Assembly: GCA_963664605.1 (NCBI GenBank)
Contig: OY761536.1
Coordinates: 1,674,001-1,738,000, forward strand
Direction of reading: 5' to 3'
Length of the DNA: 64,000 nt
From: JAHOYW01 sp963664605
GTDB taxonomy: Bacteria > Verrucomicrobiota > Lentisphaeria > Victivallales > Victivallaceae
Under the pieces are notes generated by a model. It did not search any database. It was not told the DNA's origin and was given only the letters and a program-made list of their open reading frames with translations. Shown one piece after another: positions 1 through 8,732 of the stretch. The position numbers were made by a program, and so were the translations under genes. Each line of letters opens with the position of its first letter. Positions within the stretch are counted from its first letter, which is position 1.

Positions 1-136
1 GTCCGCCTGAAAGCAGCGCTATAAGTATTCGCCAGATGACTTGCTCCTGACCAACGATAACTTTTGACAACTCCATTTTGACAGCGCTGAACGATGCCTG
101 CAGCTGTTCCAGATCCCTTATTGTATCGTTTCCCAT
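1..136 (-). CDS. MoxR-family AAA+ ATPase, N-terminal fragment (cut by window edge)
   Basis: Translating the minus strand from the ATG at 136 gives 45 residues that run off the window edge. They contain the stretch KVIVGQEQVIWRILIALLSGG, the typical N-terminal lead-in to the Walker A region of MoxR ATPases. AAGGA lies about 9 nt upstream of the ATG. MoxR proteins are chaperone-like ATPases that usually sit beside DUF58, DUF4159 and von Willebrand factor A genes. Here the gene follows the DUF4159 gene after 16 nt, so it is probably the third gene of a minus-strand operon continuing outside the window. The Walker motifs themselves are not visible. Confidence 0.8.
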   Translation of the reverse strand, partial: MGNDTIRDLEQLQASFSAVKMELSKVIVGQEQVIWRILIALLSGG

Positions 137-152
137 AAAATTATCCTTTATT

Positions 153-1661
153 TTAATGAGTTAAAAAATATGTGATTATGTTGGCGCCTAAACGCAGCGC
201 GGTATCTTGATTGTAGCATATGCTGCCTGGGCTGGGAGCACCGAGCCAGCCTGTAGCGAGATCCACCGGACTGTAAATTATTTTATAACGTTTGTCGGTT
301 TTTAAGCCCAGAAGCAGAGGGGTTGACTGCCCTCTGAACTTAACCTTTGCCTCCTGAGAAAATCCGCTGCCGGAAAATTTAAAGGGAGCGGCTGTATAAA
401 TGGGATCTTTTTCAGGGATACCGGTCAGCTTTGAATTTGGATAAAGTTTTTTTACTTCACGGGCGACGGACTGGTTGAATTCATTCATTCCCAAAGCATT
501 ATTGATAAATATGAAGCCACCGTCGTCAAGATACTGCCGCAGTTTTTTGACTTCCGCCGCGCTGAATTTAAAATTTCCTATTCCGGTAAAATAAAGGAAC
601 GGATAGTTTTCGAGCTGGACTTTTTCGGCGCTAACAAAGACCGGTTTGCTGCCGGTGTTGATATTGGCATTCTTAGCAAGGTAACGCATAAAACGGCTTT
701 CCGCCCCGGGATTGGCGTTCCAGATTCCAGATGAACGTAACTGAGCGAAAACTATTTTATCCGGATTTTTTTTGTCTTCAACCCCGCCGAAACGTTCGCG
801 AGAGGCATAGTGTCGTCCGTTTGATGACCAGCCGACCGCATAAGCCGCCAGGTTCACTCCAAGTACGATTGACGGAGTACGTTCATAATATTGAGCCTGC
901 TTGATAAGTTGTGGATAGGCATTATCCCAGCCCCCGCCCATTCCATAAGGAGAAATAACCGCCGCCAGCCTGGAACCGATATAAACACCGTCAAGTGCCG
1001 GTTGGATATATTTCCCGCTGTTAGTCTTAGCCTTGGTTATCGGCTTTACGAGATGAAAAACCGGATGGTCGGGTGCTAAGCGCTTGATTGGTGAATCCGG
1101 CAGTATTTGCCGCATTGCCTGTAGCGCTGATTTATAAAAATAGGGTGAGCCTACTACTGAATCAAACCATATCATTCCCCCGGCTTGCAGGTAACTGCGG
1201 AGTTTAAGCATTTCTGCCGGGGTAAATTTTAAACTTCTGCCGCCGGAAAACAGCAGTATCGGAACTTCTGCCGGATTGCCACTGAAAACTTTTAAGTCTA
1301 AAGTTTGGACTTTGTATTCCATCTTAGTATAGTTCTTGACGAAACGTAAAAGCTGTGAACAATCAGCCGGAACCATGTTCCAGTCAAAAACCCTGCTCAC
1401 TATTCCATTGTTCCATTTATAATCAATATATTTACCCCAGATGACTTTGCCGATCAGTACGCCGGGGGAAGGGGGGCGTTTCTTTTCCGAGCGGCGCAAC
1501 GGCGTTGCCGGTAAGGGCAAAGGAGGAAAAGATTCTCCGCCCTGACGTCGCTGAGCCTTGGCTTTGGGCGGTTTGCCGACGGGACGCAGGAAATCATCTT
1601 CCCCGGCAAAGCAATTTAACAGTAGAAACATTGATATCAAGGCAGTAAATATTTTTATCAT
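153..1661 (-). CDS. DUF4159 domain protein, exported
   Basis: This 502-residue protein starts with a signal peptide (hydrophobic segment about residues 5-18, then a cleavable region near CFAGED). A basic, Pro-rich linker leads into two related halves, about residues 66-280 and 290-500. Each half has the DUF4159 layout: a strand, a 'LR.YL..GG.I..D' segment (YLQAGGMIWFDS and YLDDGGFIFINN) and a late 'GWDNAYPQL' or 'GWLGAPSPG' type motif. DUF4159 resembles a glutamine-amidotransferase-like flavodoxin fold of unknown function. The start overlaps the stop of the upstream TPR gene by 4 nt (ATGA), and MoxR follows 16 nt later, suggesting translational coupling and an envelope-stress or metal-insertion style operon. 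The molecular function is unknown. Confidence 0.75.
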   Translation of the reverse strand: MIKIFTALISMFLLLNCFAGEDDFLRPVGKPPKAKAQRRQGGESFPPLPLPATPLRRSEKKRPPSPGVLIGKVIWGKYIDYKWNNGIVSRVFDWNMVPADCSQLLRFVKNYTKMEYKVQTLDLKVFSGNPAEVPILLFSGGRSLKFTPAEMLKLRSYLQAGGMIWFDSVVGSPYFYKSALQAMRQILPDSPIKRLAPDHPVFHLVKPITKAKTNSGKYIQPALDGVYIGSRLAAVISPYGMGGGWDNAYPQLIKQAQYYERTPSIVLGVNLAAYAVGWSSNGRHYASRERFGGVEDKKNPDKIVFAQLRSSGIWNANPGAESRFMRYLAKNANINTGSKPVFVSAEKVQLENYPFLYFTGIGNFKFSAAEVKKLRQYLDDGGFIFINNALGMNEFNQSVAREVKKLYPNSKLTGIPEKDPIYTAAPFKFSGSGFSQEAKVKFRGQSTPLLLGLKTDKRYKIIYSPVDLATGWLGAPSPGSICYNQDTALRLGANIITYFLTH

Positions 1662-3637
1662 CGTTGCAGCTCCTGTTTAAGTTTCTTCAAAAGAGTTGTC
1701 GCTTCCGCGGCTTGTCTTGAGCGCGGGGCATTTTTGAGTATATCATTTAAACGTTTTTGTGCCGGTAAATATTGCCTGTCTTTGAAATAAAATTGCGCTA
1801 ATTGCCAATTTGCCTCCGTCGCGAGCGTAATAGGAACATTAGTCTTGAGCAGACGCAGAAGGATACATGCCGCCCGGCGCGGTTGTCCCAGTTCTTTTAA
1901 AAACTTAGCTTTGAGCAGTAGATAGGACGGTTCGATGCGGACTTCAGGAAATATGCTTTCGAGTTTTTCGCTGTGTTCGAGTGCGGCAGTATATTTCTTA
2001 AGAATACAGCAGTTTTGAATAGCGATTATAGCGCCGCTTACCGCTAGTTGTGGATTGCGTATCTGCGAAGTTGAAACAGCTTTGATTTTTTTATATAATT
2101 CAGTCGCGGCTCCCAGTCCTTTATTCATAAGTGCTATATCCGCCTGCAACAGGTCATAGTGCATTTGCAGTTCTTTTCCGGTCAGATCCGGTCGTTTTAT
2201 CTTAGTGAAATATTTCCCGGCCTCAGAAATATTGCCGAGGCGGTATAACAGCAGTTTGGAATATGCCAGATTTGCGCTTGCAAGCAGATTAGATGATTTG
2301 AGGCGTTTGAGCAGAATCTTTAATTGTTCTTCCGCTTCCTTATATTTTTCCTTGCGAAGCAGATTATCCATTATCAAATCATTGAAGAGCTGGAAAGTTA
2401 TTTCCGGCGGTACTGAATTTTGCTTTGTCAGGAGATGTTTGTAAAATGATTCCGCTTCTTTGTACATTTTCAATTTAACTAAAGCTGCCGCCAGAAAAGC
2501 ATAACCTTCAGTTTGTATGCCGAGAATCTTTTCCTGCCTGATAGCTTCTGTAACGAACTTTTTGACTTTGTCCGCGCTGATCGGTTTGAGCATATATTGA
2601 TACTCAACAATGACATCCTGTTTTATTTCCCCAGCATTACATTTTAATTCAACAGGGTATTTACCGGGCTTGAAGTAAAAATAATTGAATTCAGGAGTAT
2701 TTTCGCCAAGATTCCAGGATAAAGAATCCTCAAACGGCGTTTTGAAATTAACCACATACATTTGGCGTTTGTATAGTTCGATCATGTCAATTATCCGCCA
2801 TGAAAAATCACAGGCTGGGCGGTTGGAACTTTTTTTAAGTTGCCCGGCTGTTGCTGTCAGAACTTGGGTATAAAGTTTTTCCGGAATATAATGAAAACTA
2901 CGCTTTTTAGCTCCCGGATGGAGGATGGCGGCAATAGCGTAACAATAACTTGGATTATTATTAGCATGCAGATAATCCAGACGATGAATACCTTTTTTAA
3001 GATTTATTTTCCCGTTTATTCTGCCTCGTTGACCATTTGTTATCCATTTGCGGTATGGAGAATTAACTACGAGTTTTCCGTCAATAAGAATGAACGAAGC
3101 ATCTATTGAAGCGGAGAAAAAAGTCCATTTACCGTCTTTCGGCAGTTTTATGAATGCTGAATACCAATGCAGAGAGTTTCGTTTGGGGCCGAAGGGATTC
3201 CAATTAGAAAATATTTTTTTCTCAAATCTTGCTCCGCACACTTTGCTGTCTTTCCAAAGCTCCTTGAACATTGTCAGGTTTTTGACATTTTCGCCATCAA
3301 ATTTTTTAACGCGGCGGAGTATTCCGGAAATCTGTTTTTGCGGCAGATGCTTCACCTTGTTTTTATAAAAGACAAGCTGGAATCTTTGCCCGGAACAAGC
3401 TGAAAAAAATATTTTTACCAGACTTCCTTGACGGTAGTATTCAGTAAAACCGTGTTCTTTGCTGTGAATTCCGAAAAGCCGGTAGCCGGAGCAAGAATCG
3501 GGAAGATAAAATTCCAGCTTGGTAGTAAGTATTCGAGAGGATTCTCCCTCGACAGTAACTTCCCGGGTGAAAAGCGGATTTTCAGCGTCAGCAAGTATTC
3601 CCAAAAGTAAAAAAGTGAAAATTAAAAGTCTTTTCAT
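1658..3637 (-). CDS. Exported protein with PA14-like domain and C-terminal TPR repeats
   Basis: The 659-residue product has a signal peptide (KRLLIFTFLLLGILADA). Residues about 125-245 hold a PA14-like beta module: 'DGKWTFFSASIDASFILIDGKLV' followed by 'GIHRLDYLHANN' is the usual pattern of a glycan-binding PA14 domain. From about 375 to the C-terminus the protein is helical, with repeated A/Y/L patterns such as 'YKEAESFYKHLL' and 'YLPAQKRLNDIL' that fit tetratricopeptide repeats. It is the first gene of the operon with DUF4159 and MoxR. A role as an extracytoplasmic scaffold is inferred; there is no catalytic motif. Confidence 0.65.
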   Translation of the reverse strand: MKRLLIFTFLLLGILADAENPLFTREVTVEGESSRILTTKLEFYLPDSCSGYRLFGIHSKEHGFTEYYRQGSLVKIFFSACSGQRFQLVFYKNKVKHLPQKQISGILRRVKKFDGENVKNLTMFKELWKDSKVCGARFEKKIFSNWNPFGPKRNSLHWYSAFIKLPKDGKWTFFSASIDASFILIDGKLVVNSPYRKWITNGQRGRINGKINLKKGIHRLDYLHANNNPSYCYAIAAILHPGAKKRSFHYIPEKLYTQVLTATAGQLKKSSNRPACDFSWRIIDMIELYKRQMYVVNFKTPFEDSLSWNLGENTPEFNYFYFKPGKYPVELKCNAGEIKQDVIVEYQYMLKPISADKVKKFVTEAIRQEKILGIQTEGYAFLAAALVKLKMYKEAESFYKHLLTKQNSVPPEITFQLFNDLIMDNLLRKEKYKEAEEQLKILLKRLKSSNLLASANLAYSKLLLYRLGNISEAGKYFTKIKRPDLTGKELQMHYDLLQADIALMNKGLGAATELYKKIKAVSTSQIRNPQLAVSGAIIAIQNCCILKKYTAALEHSEKLESIFPEVRIEPSYLLLKAKFLKELGQPRRAACILLRLLKTNVPITLATEANWQLAQFYFKDRQYLPAQKRLNDILKNAPRSRQAAEATTLLKKLKQELQR

Positions 3638-3806
3638 AAAATTTCCATAAAGTTATACCAAAGCTAACGCTTAATACCATACATTTATTGCAGACAAAAG
3701 CAAAGAAATATTACAGAATCATCTACGACAGAATCATTTTTTTAACAAATTGTAAGAGATTAGCTATAGTACGCAATTCACACTTTGGGAAGCAAAGCCG
3801 AGTCCC

Positions 3807-4889
3807 TCATAACTGATTGAAGACTAAAAAGGAGTCTTTGCTTAAAGAAATGATGTCTCCGTCAGAGAGTTCCGCGGGTTGGGTCAATTTTTTACTGTTC
3901 AAATATGTGCCGTTGGCACTGTTACGGTCCACTATTTGAAAAGCGTTATCCAGACGGCTTATCTCAAGATGAAGTCCTGAAACCTGTTTGTCATCCAAAG
4001 TGAGATCACATTCCGCCTTGTTGCCAACAGTTATTGAACTGGTTAATTTATGCCATTTATGAGGTTGACTGTTTTCAATAATACAAAGGAGGGTATCATC
4101 TTTATCAGTTGGCGGCATTTCCTCAAATGCCTGTTTAATCATTTCAAACACTTTGATGTCAGGATAATTGCTTTCGCTGCTTATCATTGTTTCGCGGTAT
4201 TCGGGGCGGTTGTTTATCATTTCCTCAATTGCCTTGATGAACAGTCCGCGGCTCCGCTGGTTGACCAGTTTTTCTCCAGTTTCCTCAAGCAGAATTAAAA
4301 ATTCTTTTTCCAGCATTTGCAGCATCCGGCTTTTCTGTTGATAAATAGTTCCGACTCGCAGGTTGCCGAGGCGCTTGCTTACTTCATTAACGGAATAGTT
4401 TTCCAGTACATACATGCAGAATGACTTGTAGGTCTGCTGGTCTACTTTTTCGTAGACCCGGCGCAATGCCTGCTGAATGAGAGAGCTGAGCCAGATATTA
4501 TCATTTTCCAGAGTGATAGATTCTGTTTTTTCCGGACTCAAAAGGTCAAGCGCAGAATTAAGCTGTTCATTTTCGCTGTTGTCGCCGCTGGCGGCTATAT
4601 AGCGGCTTTCCTTACGGAAAAGGTCATAGCAGCGCCCTTTGACTATAGTTTTCAAATAGGCATGGAAGCGTTTATCGGGATCATATTCGAATGAAGATAT
4701 TTTGCGGAGCAGGCAGACCATGGTTTCCTGAAAGACATCATCAGCTTTAGTTGGGGAGCAACCGAAATGTATCGCCCAGCCGATTATCGACTGTTTATAG
4801 AAATCATAAAATTCTTTCCACGCTTCGTCATTATCAACGTCTTTCAGACGCTGGATCAAAGTTTGCCGGGTTGTTCTTATATCTTTCAT
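3807..4889 (-). CDS. ECF-like RNA polymerase sigma factor fused to a C-terminal FHA domain
   Basis: A 360-residue protein from the ATG at 4889, chosen because TTGAGG lies about 9 nt upstream; an in-frame ATG at 4922 would add 11 residues but has no ribosome site. Residues about 20-95 match sigma-70 region 2 (PTKADDVFQETM, FHAYLKTIVKGRCYDLFRK). Residues about 135-195 match region 4 (VNEVSKRLGNLRVGTIYQQKSRM). Residues about 283-358 form a forkhead-associated domain with its landmarks: VGN near the start, SGLHLEI, and NGTYLN. FHA domains bind phosphothreonine peptides, so promoter choice here is probably linked to a Ser/Thr kinase. A kinase gene lies at 47783-48790 in this window. The gene stands alone, between operons. 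Confidence 0.85.
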   Translation of the reverse strand: MKDIRTTRQTLIQRLKDVDNDEAWKEFYDFYKQSIIGWAIHFGCSPTKADDVFQETMVCLLRKISSFEYDPDKRFHAYLKTIVKGRCYDLFRKESRYIAASGDNSENEQLNSALDLLSPEKTESITLENDNIWLSSLIQQALRRVYEKVDQQTYKSFCMYVLENYSVNEVSKRLGNLRVGTIYQQKSRMLQMLEKEFLILLEETGEKLVNQRSRGLFIKAIEEMINNRPEYRETMISSESNYPDIKVFEMIKQAFEEMPPTDKDDTLLCIIENSQPHKWHKLTSSITVGNKAECDLTLDDKQVSGLHLEISRLDNAFQIVDRNSANGTYLNSKKLTQPAELSDGDIISLSKDSFLVFNQL

Positions 4890-4950
4890 TATTAAATACC
4901 TCAATATAATATCATACGGCATTCAATAAATTTCAAGGAGAACGGCAACT

Positions 4951-4994
4951 AAAACAAAAAAAATGAGTTCAACAAATTATTGCTGAACTCATTT
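4951..4994 (-). terminator. Rho-independent terminator of the fucosidase gene
   Basis: A perfect 11-bp stem (AAATGAGTTCA at 4961-4971, TGAACTCATTT at 4984-4994) is followed on the minus strand by a T-rich run at 4951-4960. It lies 12 nt beyond the stop of the minus-strand fucosidase gene. Confidence 0.85.
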
Positions 4995-5005
4995 GATATA
5001 TATAA

Positions 5006-6292
5006 TTACTTCAGGAAAAGTTCTATTACCGGGACTGTAACTGGCGGTTTAATAACCGGCAGTTCCAAAGTTAAAGCGCTTTCCGGGCTTTTTTCGTTGA
5101 GACCGACGTGAACATCTGAAGACGCTTCCCGCATTTTGATTTCGCTGGCGTCGTTCAATAATTGAGCATATTTAACTTTTCCAGCCAAGCCTTTCAGGTG
5201 TACAGCTTTAAATGGCCATGCGAATATATGCAGGTAGAGGCGATTGGTTTCCGGGTTGTATGTGTAACGGCAGTCCTCAGGCGCAATTATATTTTCAGGA
5301 GCTTCCTTGCAACTGTAGATTGAGCGTGAATGGTATTTCATCCAGTCGGTGTAAGTTTCGAGTGCGGCTATAGCGCGGTAATCAAATTCACCTCTGGCAG
5401 TCGGTCCGACATTCATCAGCAGATTTCCGCTGCGGCTAACATGGTTGATGAGCATTTGAACCAGCATTTCAGGAGATTTCCAACTGGTTTCGTCCCGAAA
5501 ATATCCCCATGAACCGCTGAATGTCTGACAGCCTTCCCACGGCATCGGAGAACCATCTTTTTTCTTTAAACCAGCAGAAGGAGTATATTGTTCCGGAGTT
5601 TGGAAATCCGGTTCCACGTCCAGGTCAAGGCGGTTGTTGACCAGCACATGCGGTTGGAGAGAGCGAATTGTTTCCATTAATTTTTCGGATTCCCAATCCT
5701 CATGCCCTTTGCCGTCTTCGCCGGGATATGAAAAATCAAACCATAGAATATCAATATGCCCGAAATCAGTCAACAGTTCAGTTACTTGATCTCGCATATA
5801 TTGGGCATACTTCTTGATATCTTTATCTTTGTTTTTAGCGCGTGCTTCTTTAGATTCACGCTGCGGATGTATCCGGTCAACCGGAAACTCAGGATGATGC
5901 CAGTCGATTAATGAATAATAGAACCCTACTTTGATTCCTTCTGCGCGGAAAGCGGTAACTACTTCTTTGAGCAAATCTTTTTTGCATAGGGTGTTTGTAG
6001 CTTTGTAGTCGGTGAATTTAGAATCCCAGAGGCAGAAGCCTTCGTGGTGTTTAGTTGTAATTACAAAATATTTCATTCCGGCTTTTTTAGCCATTGCCGC
6101 CCATGCTTTAGGCTCAAACAGGTCTGGATTGAAAAAGTCAAAATATTTTTGATAATCTTCGTCAGAGATTTGTTCCATGTTTTTTATCCATTCATGACGC
6201 GCCGCCATAGCATATGTGCCCCAATGAATGAACATTCCGAAACGGGCGTCCTGCCACCAGTTGATAGTATCTTGTAAAGTTTGTTGTGTCAT
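5006..6292 (-). CDS. Alpha-L-fucosidase, GH29 family, cytoplasmic
   Basis: This 428-residue protein has the GH29 landmarks: RFGMFIHWGTYA at 18-29, TKHHEGFCLWDS at 80-91, and ILWFDFSYPG with the predicted nucleophile Asp186. GH29 enzymes hydrolyse alpha-L-fucosyl bonds with retention. No signal peptide is present, so it probably acts on imported oligosaccharides, unlike the many secreted members. The C-terminal 90 residues form a beta domain. It is transcribed alone, with its own terminator downstream. A palindrome at 6372-6388 lies about 80 bp before the start and may be its operator. The general acid/base cannot be assigned with confidence in this family. Confidence 0.88.
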   Translation of the reverse strand: MTQQTLQDTINWWQDARFGMFIHWGTYAMAARHEWIKNMEQISDEDYQKYFDFFNPDLFEPKAWAAMAKKAGMKYFVITTKHHEGFCLWDSKFTDYKATNTLCKKDLLKEVVTAFRAEGIKVGFYYSLIDWHHPEFPVDRIHPQRESKEARAKNKDKDIKKYAQYMRDQVTELLTDFGHIDILWFDFSYPGEDGKGHEDWESEKLMETIRSLQPHVLVNNRLDLDVEPDFQTPEQYTPSAGLKKKDGSPMPWEGCQTFSGSWGYFRDETSWKSPEMLVQMLINHVSRSGNLLMNVGPTARGEFDYRAIAALETYTDWMKYHSRSIYSCKEAPENIIAPEDCRYTYNPETNRLYLHIFAWPFKAVHLKGLAGKVKYAQLLNDASEIKMREASSDVHVGLNEKSPESALTLELPVIKPPVTVPVIELFLK

Positions 6293-6371
6293 AAGAAAGC
6301 CTTTATTTATTATTAATTCTTATTATTATAATCTTTGTAAATTAAAAATCTATGGATTAAAATTTTATTTT

Positions 6372-6388
6372 ATGTGTAAAATACACAT
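6372..6388. promoter_or_regulatory. Perfect 17-bp palindrome upstream of fucosidase gene
   Basis: ATGTGTA-AAA-TACACAT is a perfect 7-bp inverted repeat with a 3-nt centre in the 132-nt gap between glpK and the fucosidase gene. Further TATGTGT/TATGT half-site-like pieces follow in the T-rich stretch at 6412-6430. It resembles a transcription factor operator; the regulator is unknown. Confidence 0.45.
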
Positions 6389-6424
6389 TTTAGGCTTTTT
6401 TTTGATGTTTTTTTATGTGTTTTT

Positions 6425-7903
6425 TTATGTTGCCCACCTGCGCGCGTGCTCGATGGCGCGTTTCCAGTTGTCATAAAGTCCGGTTCTGATTTTTTCAGAC
6501 ATTTTTGGCAGGAATGTTTGATGTTTTTTCTGGAGTTTGATAATGTCATCTTTATTTTTCCAGCAGCCGACCGCTAAACCGGCAAGCATTGCTGCTCCCC
6601 AGGCGGTGATCTCCTGCATTTCCGGGCGTTCCAGGGGTATTCCCAGAATGTCGGATTGAAACTGCATCAGGAATTTATCATGAGTAGCGCCGCCGTCAAC
6701 TTTTAAACCGGCGATTTTTATATCCGCGTCTTGTTGAATAGCTTCAATAATATCACGGTTTTGATAGGCTATGGCTTCTTCCGCGGCGCGTATAATATGT
6801 TTGCGGTTAGTGCCGCGGGTCATACCGACGATAGTTCCACGCGCGTACATATCCCAATATGGAGCGCCGAGCCCGGTAAAAGCGGGAACCAGATAAACTC
6901 CTCCAGTATCATCTACCTGGGAGGCCAGATTACCGACGTCACTGGAATTATCTATGATTTGGAGTTCGTCGCGAAGCCATTGAATCGTGGCTCCGCCCAT
7001 AAAGACACTGCCTTCAAGAGCGTACTGTGGTTTGTCTGTATCTGTAGCGAGCAGAGTTGAAATAAGGCCATTTTTTGAATCCACTTTTTTATCTCCGGAG
7101 TTGAGAAGCATAAAGCAGCCCGTGCCGTAAGTGTTTTTAGCCATCCCCTGATAAAAACAACCGTGCCCGAACATTGCCGCCTGTTGGTCTCCGGCGATTC
7201 CCGCAATTGGAATTGCGTTTTCGGTATATCCGAAAATCCCGCTTGATGACTTTACTTCCGGAAGCATTACAGCTGGAATTTCTAATATATCGAGCAGTTT
7301 ACTATCCCATTTCAACTCGTTGATATTATAGAGCATTGTCCTGGAAGCATTGCTGTAGTCTGTGGCATGGACTTTGCCGCCGGTCAGCTTCCAAAGCAGC
7401 CAGGTGTCGATGGTTCCAAACAGCAAATCTCCGTTGTCTGCCTGGTTGCGAGCATCTTTTACATTATCAAGAATCCATTTTATCTTAGTGCCTGAAAAGT
7501 AAGCGTCGAGCAGTAAACCGGTATTTTCCTTGATGTATTTATTTAAACCTTCTTCGATAAGTTTTTCACATTCTTTTGCGGTGCGGCGGCATTGCCAGAC
7601 TATGGCATTATAGATTGGCTTACCGGTATACTTGTTCCAGACAACGGTCGTTTCCCTTTGGTTAGTGATGCCGATTGCGGCGATATTTTCAGTTTTTAAA
7701 CCGGCTTCACTAATAACTTCTTTTATGGCTTTTTGCTGTAGATCCCAGATTTTAAGGGGATCGTGTTCCACCCATCCGGCTTTAGGATATATTTGTTCGA
7801 ATTCGTATTGCTTGAGTGAGATTATATTGCCTTCACGGTCAAAAATGATTGCCCGTGAACTGCTTGTGCTTGAATCCAGAGCCAGTATATAGCCGGGATG
7901 CAT
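6425..7903 (-). CDS. glpK: Glycerol kinase
   Basis: A 492-residue FGGY kinase that phosphorylates glycerol to sn-glycerol 3-phosphate using ATP. The family signatures are present: the N-terminal phosphate-binding loop ALDSSTSSSRAI (classical members have DQGTTSSR, so two positions differ), GITNQRETTVVWNKYTGKP, the YGTGCFML loop, TGLGAPYWD, and the C-terminal VDGGATHDKFLMQFQ. Its length is normal for the family. It starts 5 nt after the stop of the flavodoxin-ferredoxin gene and probably shares its transcript. No glycerol facilitator or glycerol-3-phosphate dehydrogenase is next to it. The fit to glycerol kinase is better than to xylulose or ribulose kinases. Confidence 0.93.
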   Translation of the reverse strand: MHPGYILALDSSTSSSRAIIFDREGNIISLKQYEFEQIYPKAGWVEHDPLKIWDLQQKAIKEVISEAGLKTENIAAIGITNQRETTVVWNKYTGKPIYNAIVWQCRRTAKECEKLIEEGLNKYIKENTGLLLDAYFSGTKIKWILDNVKDARNQADNGDLLFGTIDTWLLWKLTGGKVHATDYSNASRTMLYNINELKWDSKLLDILEIPAVMLPEVKSSSGIFGYTENAIPIAGIAGDQQAAMFGHGCFYQGMAKNTYGTGCFMLLNSGDKKVDSKNGLISTLLATDTDKPQYALEGSVFMGGATIQWLRDELQIIDNSSDVGNLASQVDDTGGVYLVPAFTGLGAPYWDMYARGTIVGMTRGTNRKHIIRAAEEAIAYQNRDIIEAIQQDADIKIAGLKVDGGATHDKFLMQFQSDILGIPLERPEMQEITAWGAAMLAGLAVGCWKNKDDIIKLQKKHQTFLPKMSEKIRTGLYDNWKRAIEHARRWAT

Positions 7904-7908
7904 AAAGT

Positions 7909-8703
7909 TTACCTTCTCATGTCTTTTATCAAATCTTCTATTTCAATTCCGGGATTATGATAACGGGTTCGATTTTCAGGAACATTCTTGATGTGAATTG
8001 CGCCGTGTGTGCACCATTGCAGACAAGCCATGCATTGTTCACAGTTAGATCCCCAAACCGGAAGCCCTTCAACCATTTTTATATTATTTGTGGGGCATAC
8101 TTTGGCACAGATGCCGTCACTGCTGCATTTATCATCCGCATAAAACTTTTTTGCGTCTTTTCCGCAGCTTTTCAGGAATAGATTATTGAAAATACTGGCT
8201 ATGAACAAAGGTATTCTGTTTCTTTTATAAAAGTAATTTTCAGGACGTTTTTTAATAATTTCAGCTATTTTGTGTATTCTATCAGCGGCTGAAAGAAAAC
8301 GTTTGTTTTGTTTTTGCTGGCTTTCAGCCCCGCCGAAAGGAATATAGTTTGACGGCATAGGAACCCAAAATCTGGCATTCAGCTTGATTCTTTTTGAAAG
8401 AAGAATATTTCTAAGTTGTTTTGATGCAGCAGCTCCGCCGGCTCCGGCGAAGTTGGTTAGTGAGAAAACATAAGTATTATCAGCTATTTGCAATTTACTG
8501 GTGACAAAATCGCGCATGATCTTGGGCAGTCCAAAAGCATATACGGGAAAAAGTATTCCGACGGCATCAGCTTCAGGAACTTCAACAGGCTCTTTGCAAC
8601 TGACAATATTAATGATTTCAACACCATCAAGTTCTTTTGCCAGTAGACGAGCTAGCATCAAAGTATTTCCTGTGCCACTAAAATAATAGAGTATCGTTTT
8701 CAT
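7909..8703 (-). CDS. EFR1-type flavodoxin/ferredoxin fusion
   Basis: The 264-residue protein joins an N-terminal flavodoxin-like domain (phosphate loop FSGTGNT at 8-14) to a C-terminal bacterial 2x[4Fe-4S] ferredoxin domain, the arrangement called EFR1. The second cluster motif is complete (Cys221, Cys224, Cys227, Cys231). In the first, the expected CxxCxxCxxxCP reads Cys193-Asp196-Cys199-Cys203, so the second cysteine is replaced by aspartate, which in other ferredoxins gives a [3Fe-4S] or Asp-ligated cluster. The function is electron transfer between flavin and iron-sulfur centres in anaerobes; the partner is unknown. AGAGAGGAG precedes the ATG. It is in an operon with glpK. Confidence 0.88.
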   Translation of the reverse strand: MKTILYYFSGTGNTLMLARLLAKELDGVEIINIVSCKEPVEVPEADAVGILFPVYAFGLPKIMRDFVTSKLQIADNTYVFSLTNFAGAGGAAASKQLRNILLSKRIKLNARFWVPMPSNYIPFGGAESQQKQNKRFLSAADRIHKIAEIIKKRPENYFYKRNRIPLFIASIFNNLFLKSCGKDAKKFYADDKCSSDGICAKVCPTNNIKMVEGLPVWGSNCEQCMACLQWCTHGAIHIKNVPENRTRYHNPGIEIEDLIKDMRR

Positions 8704-8732
8704 AGGTCTCCTCTCTCTTTTATTTTTTTGCC

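Noticed and set aside
6952..7206. Open frame antisense or out-of-frame to glycerol kinase
   Set aside because: It is a shadow of glpK; the glpK frame holds all conserved motifs.
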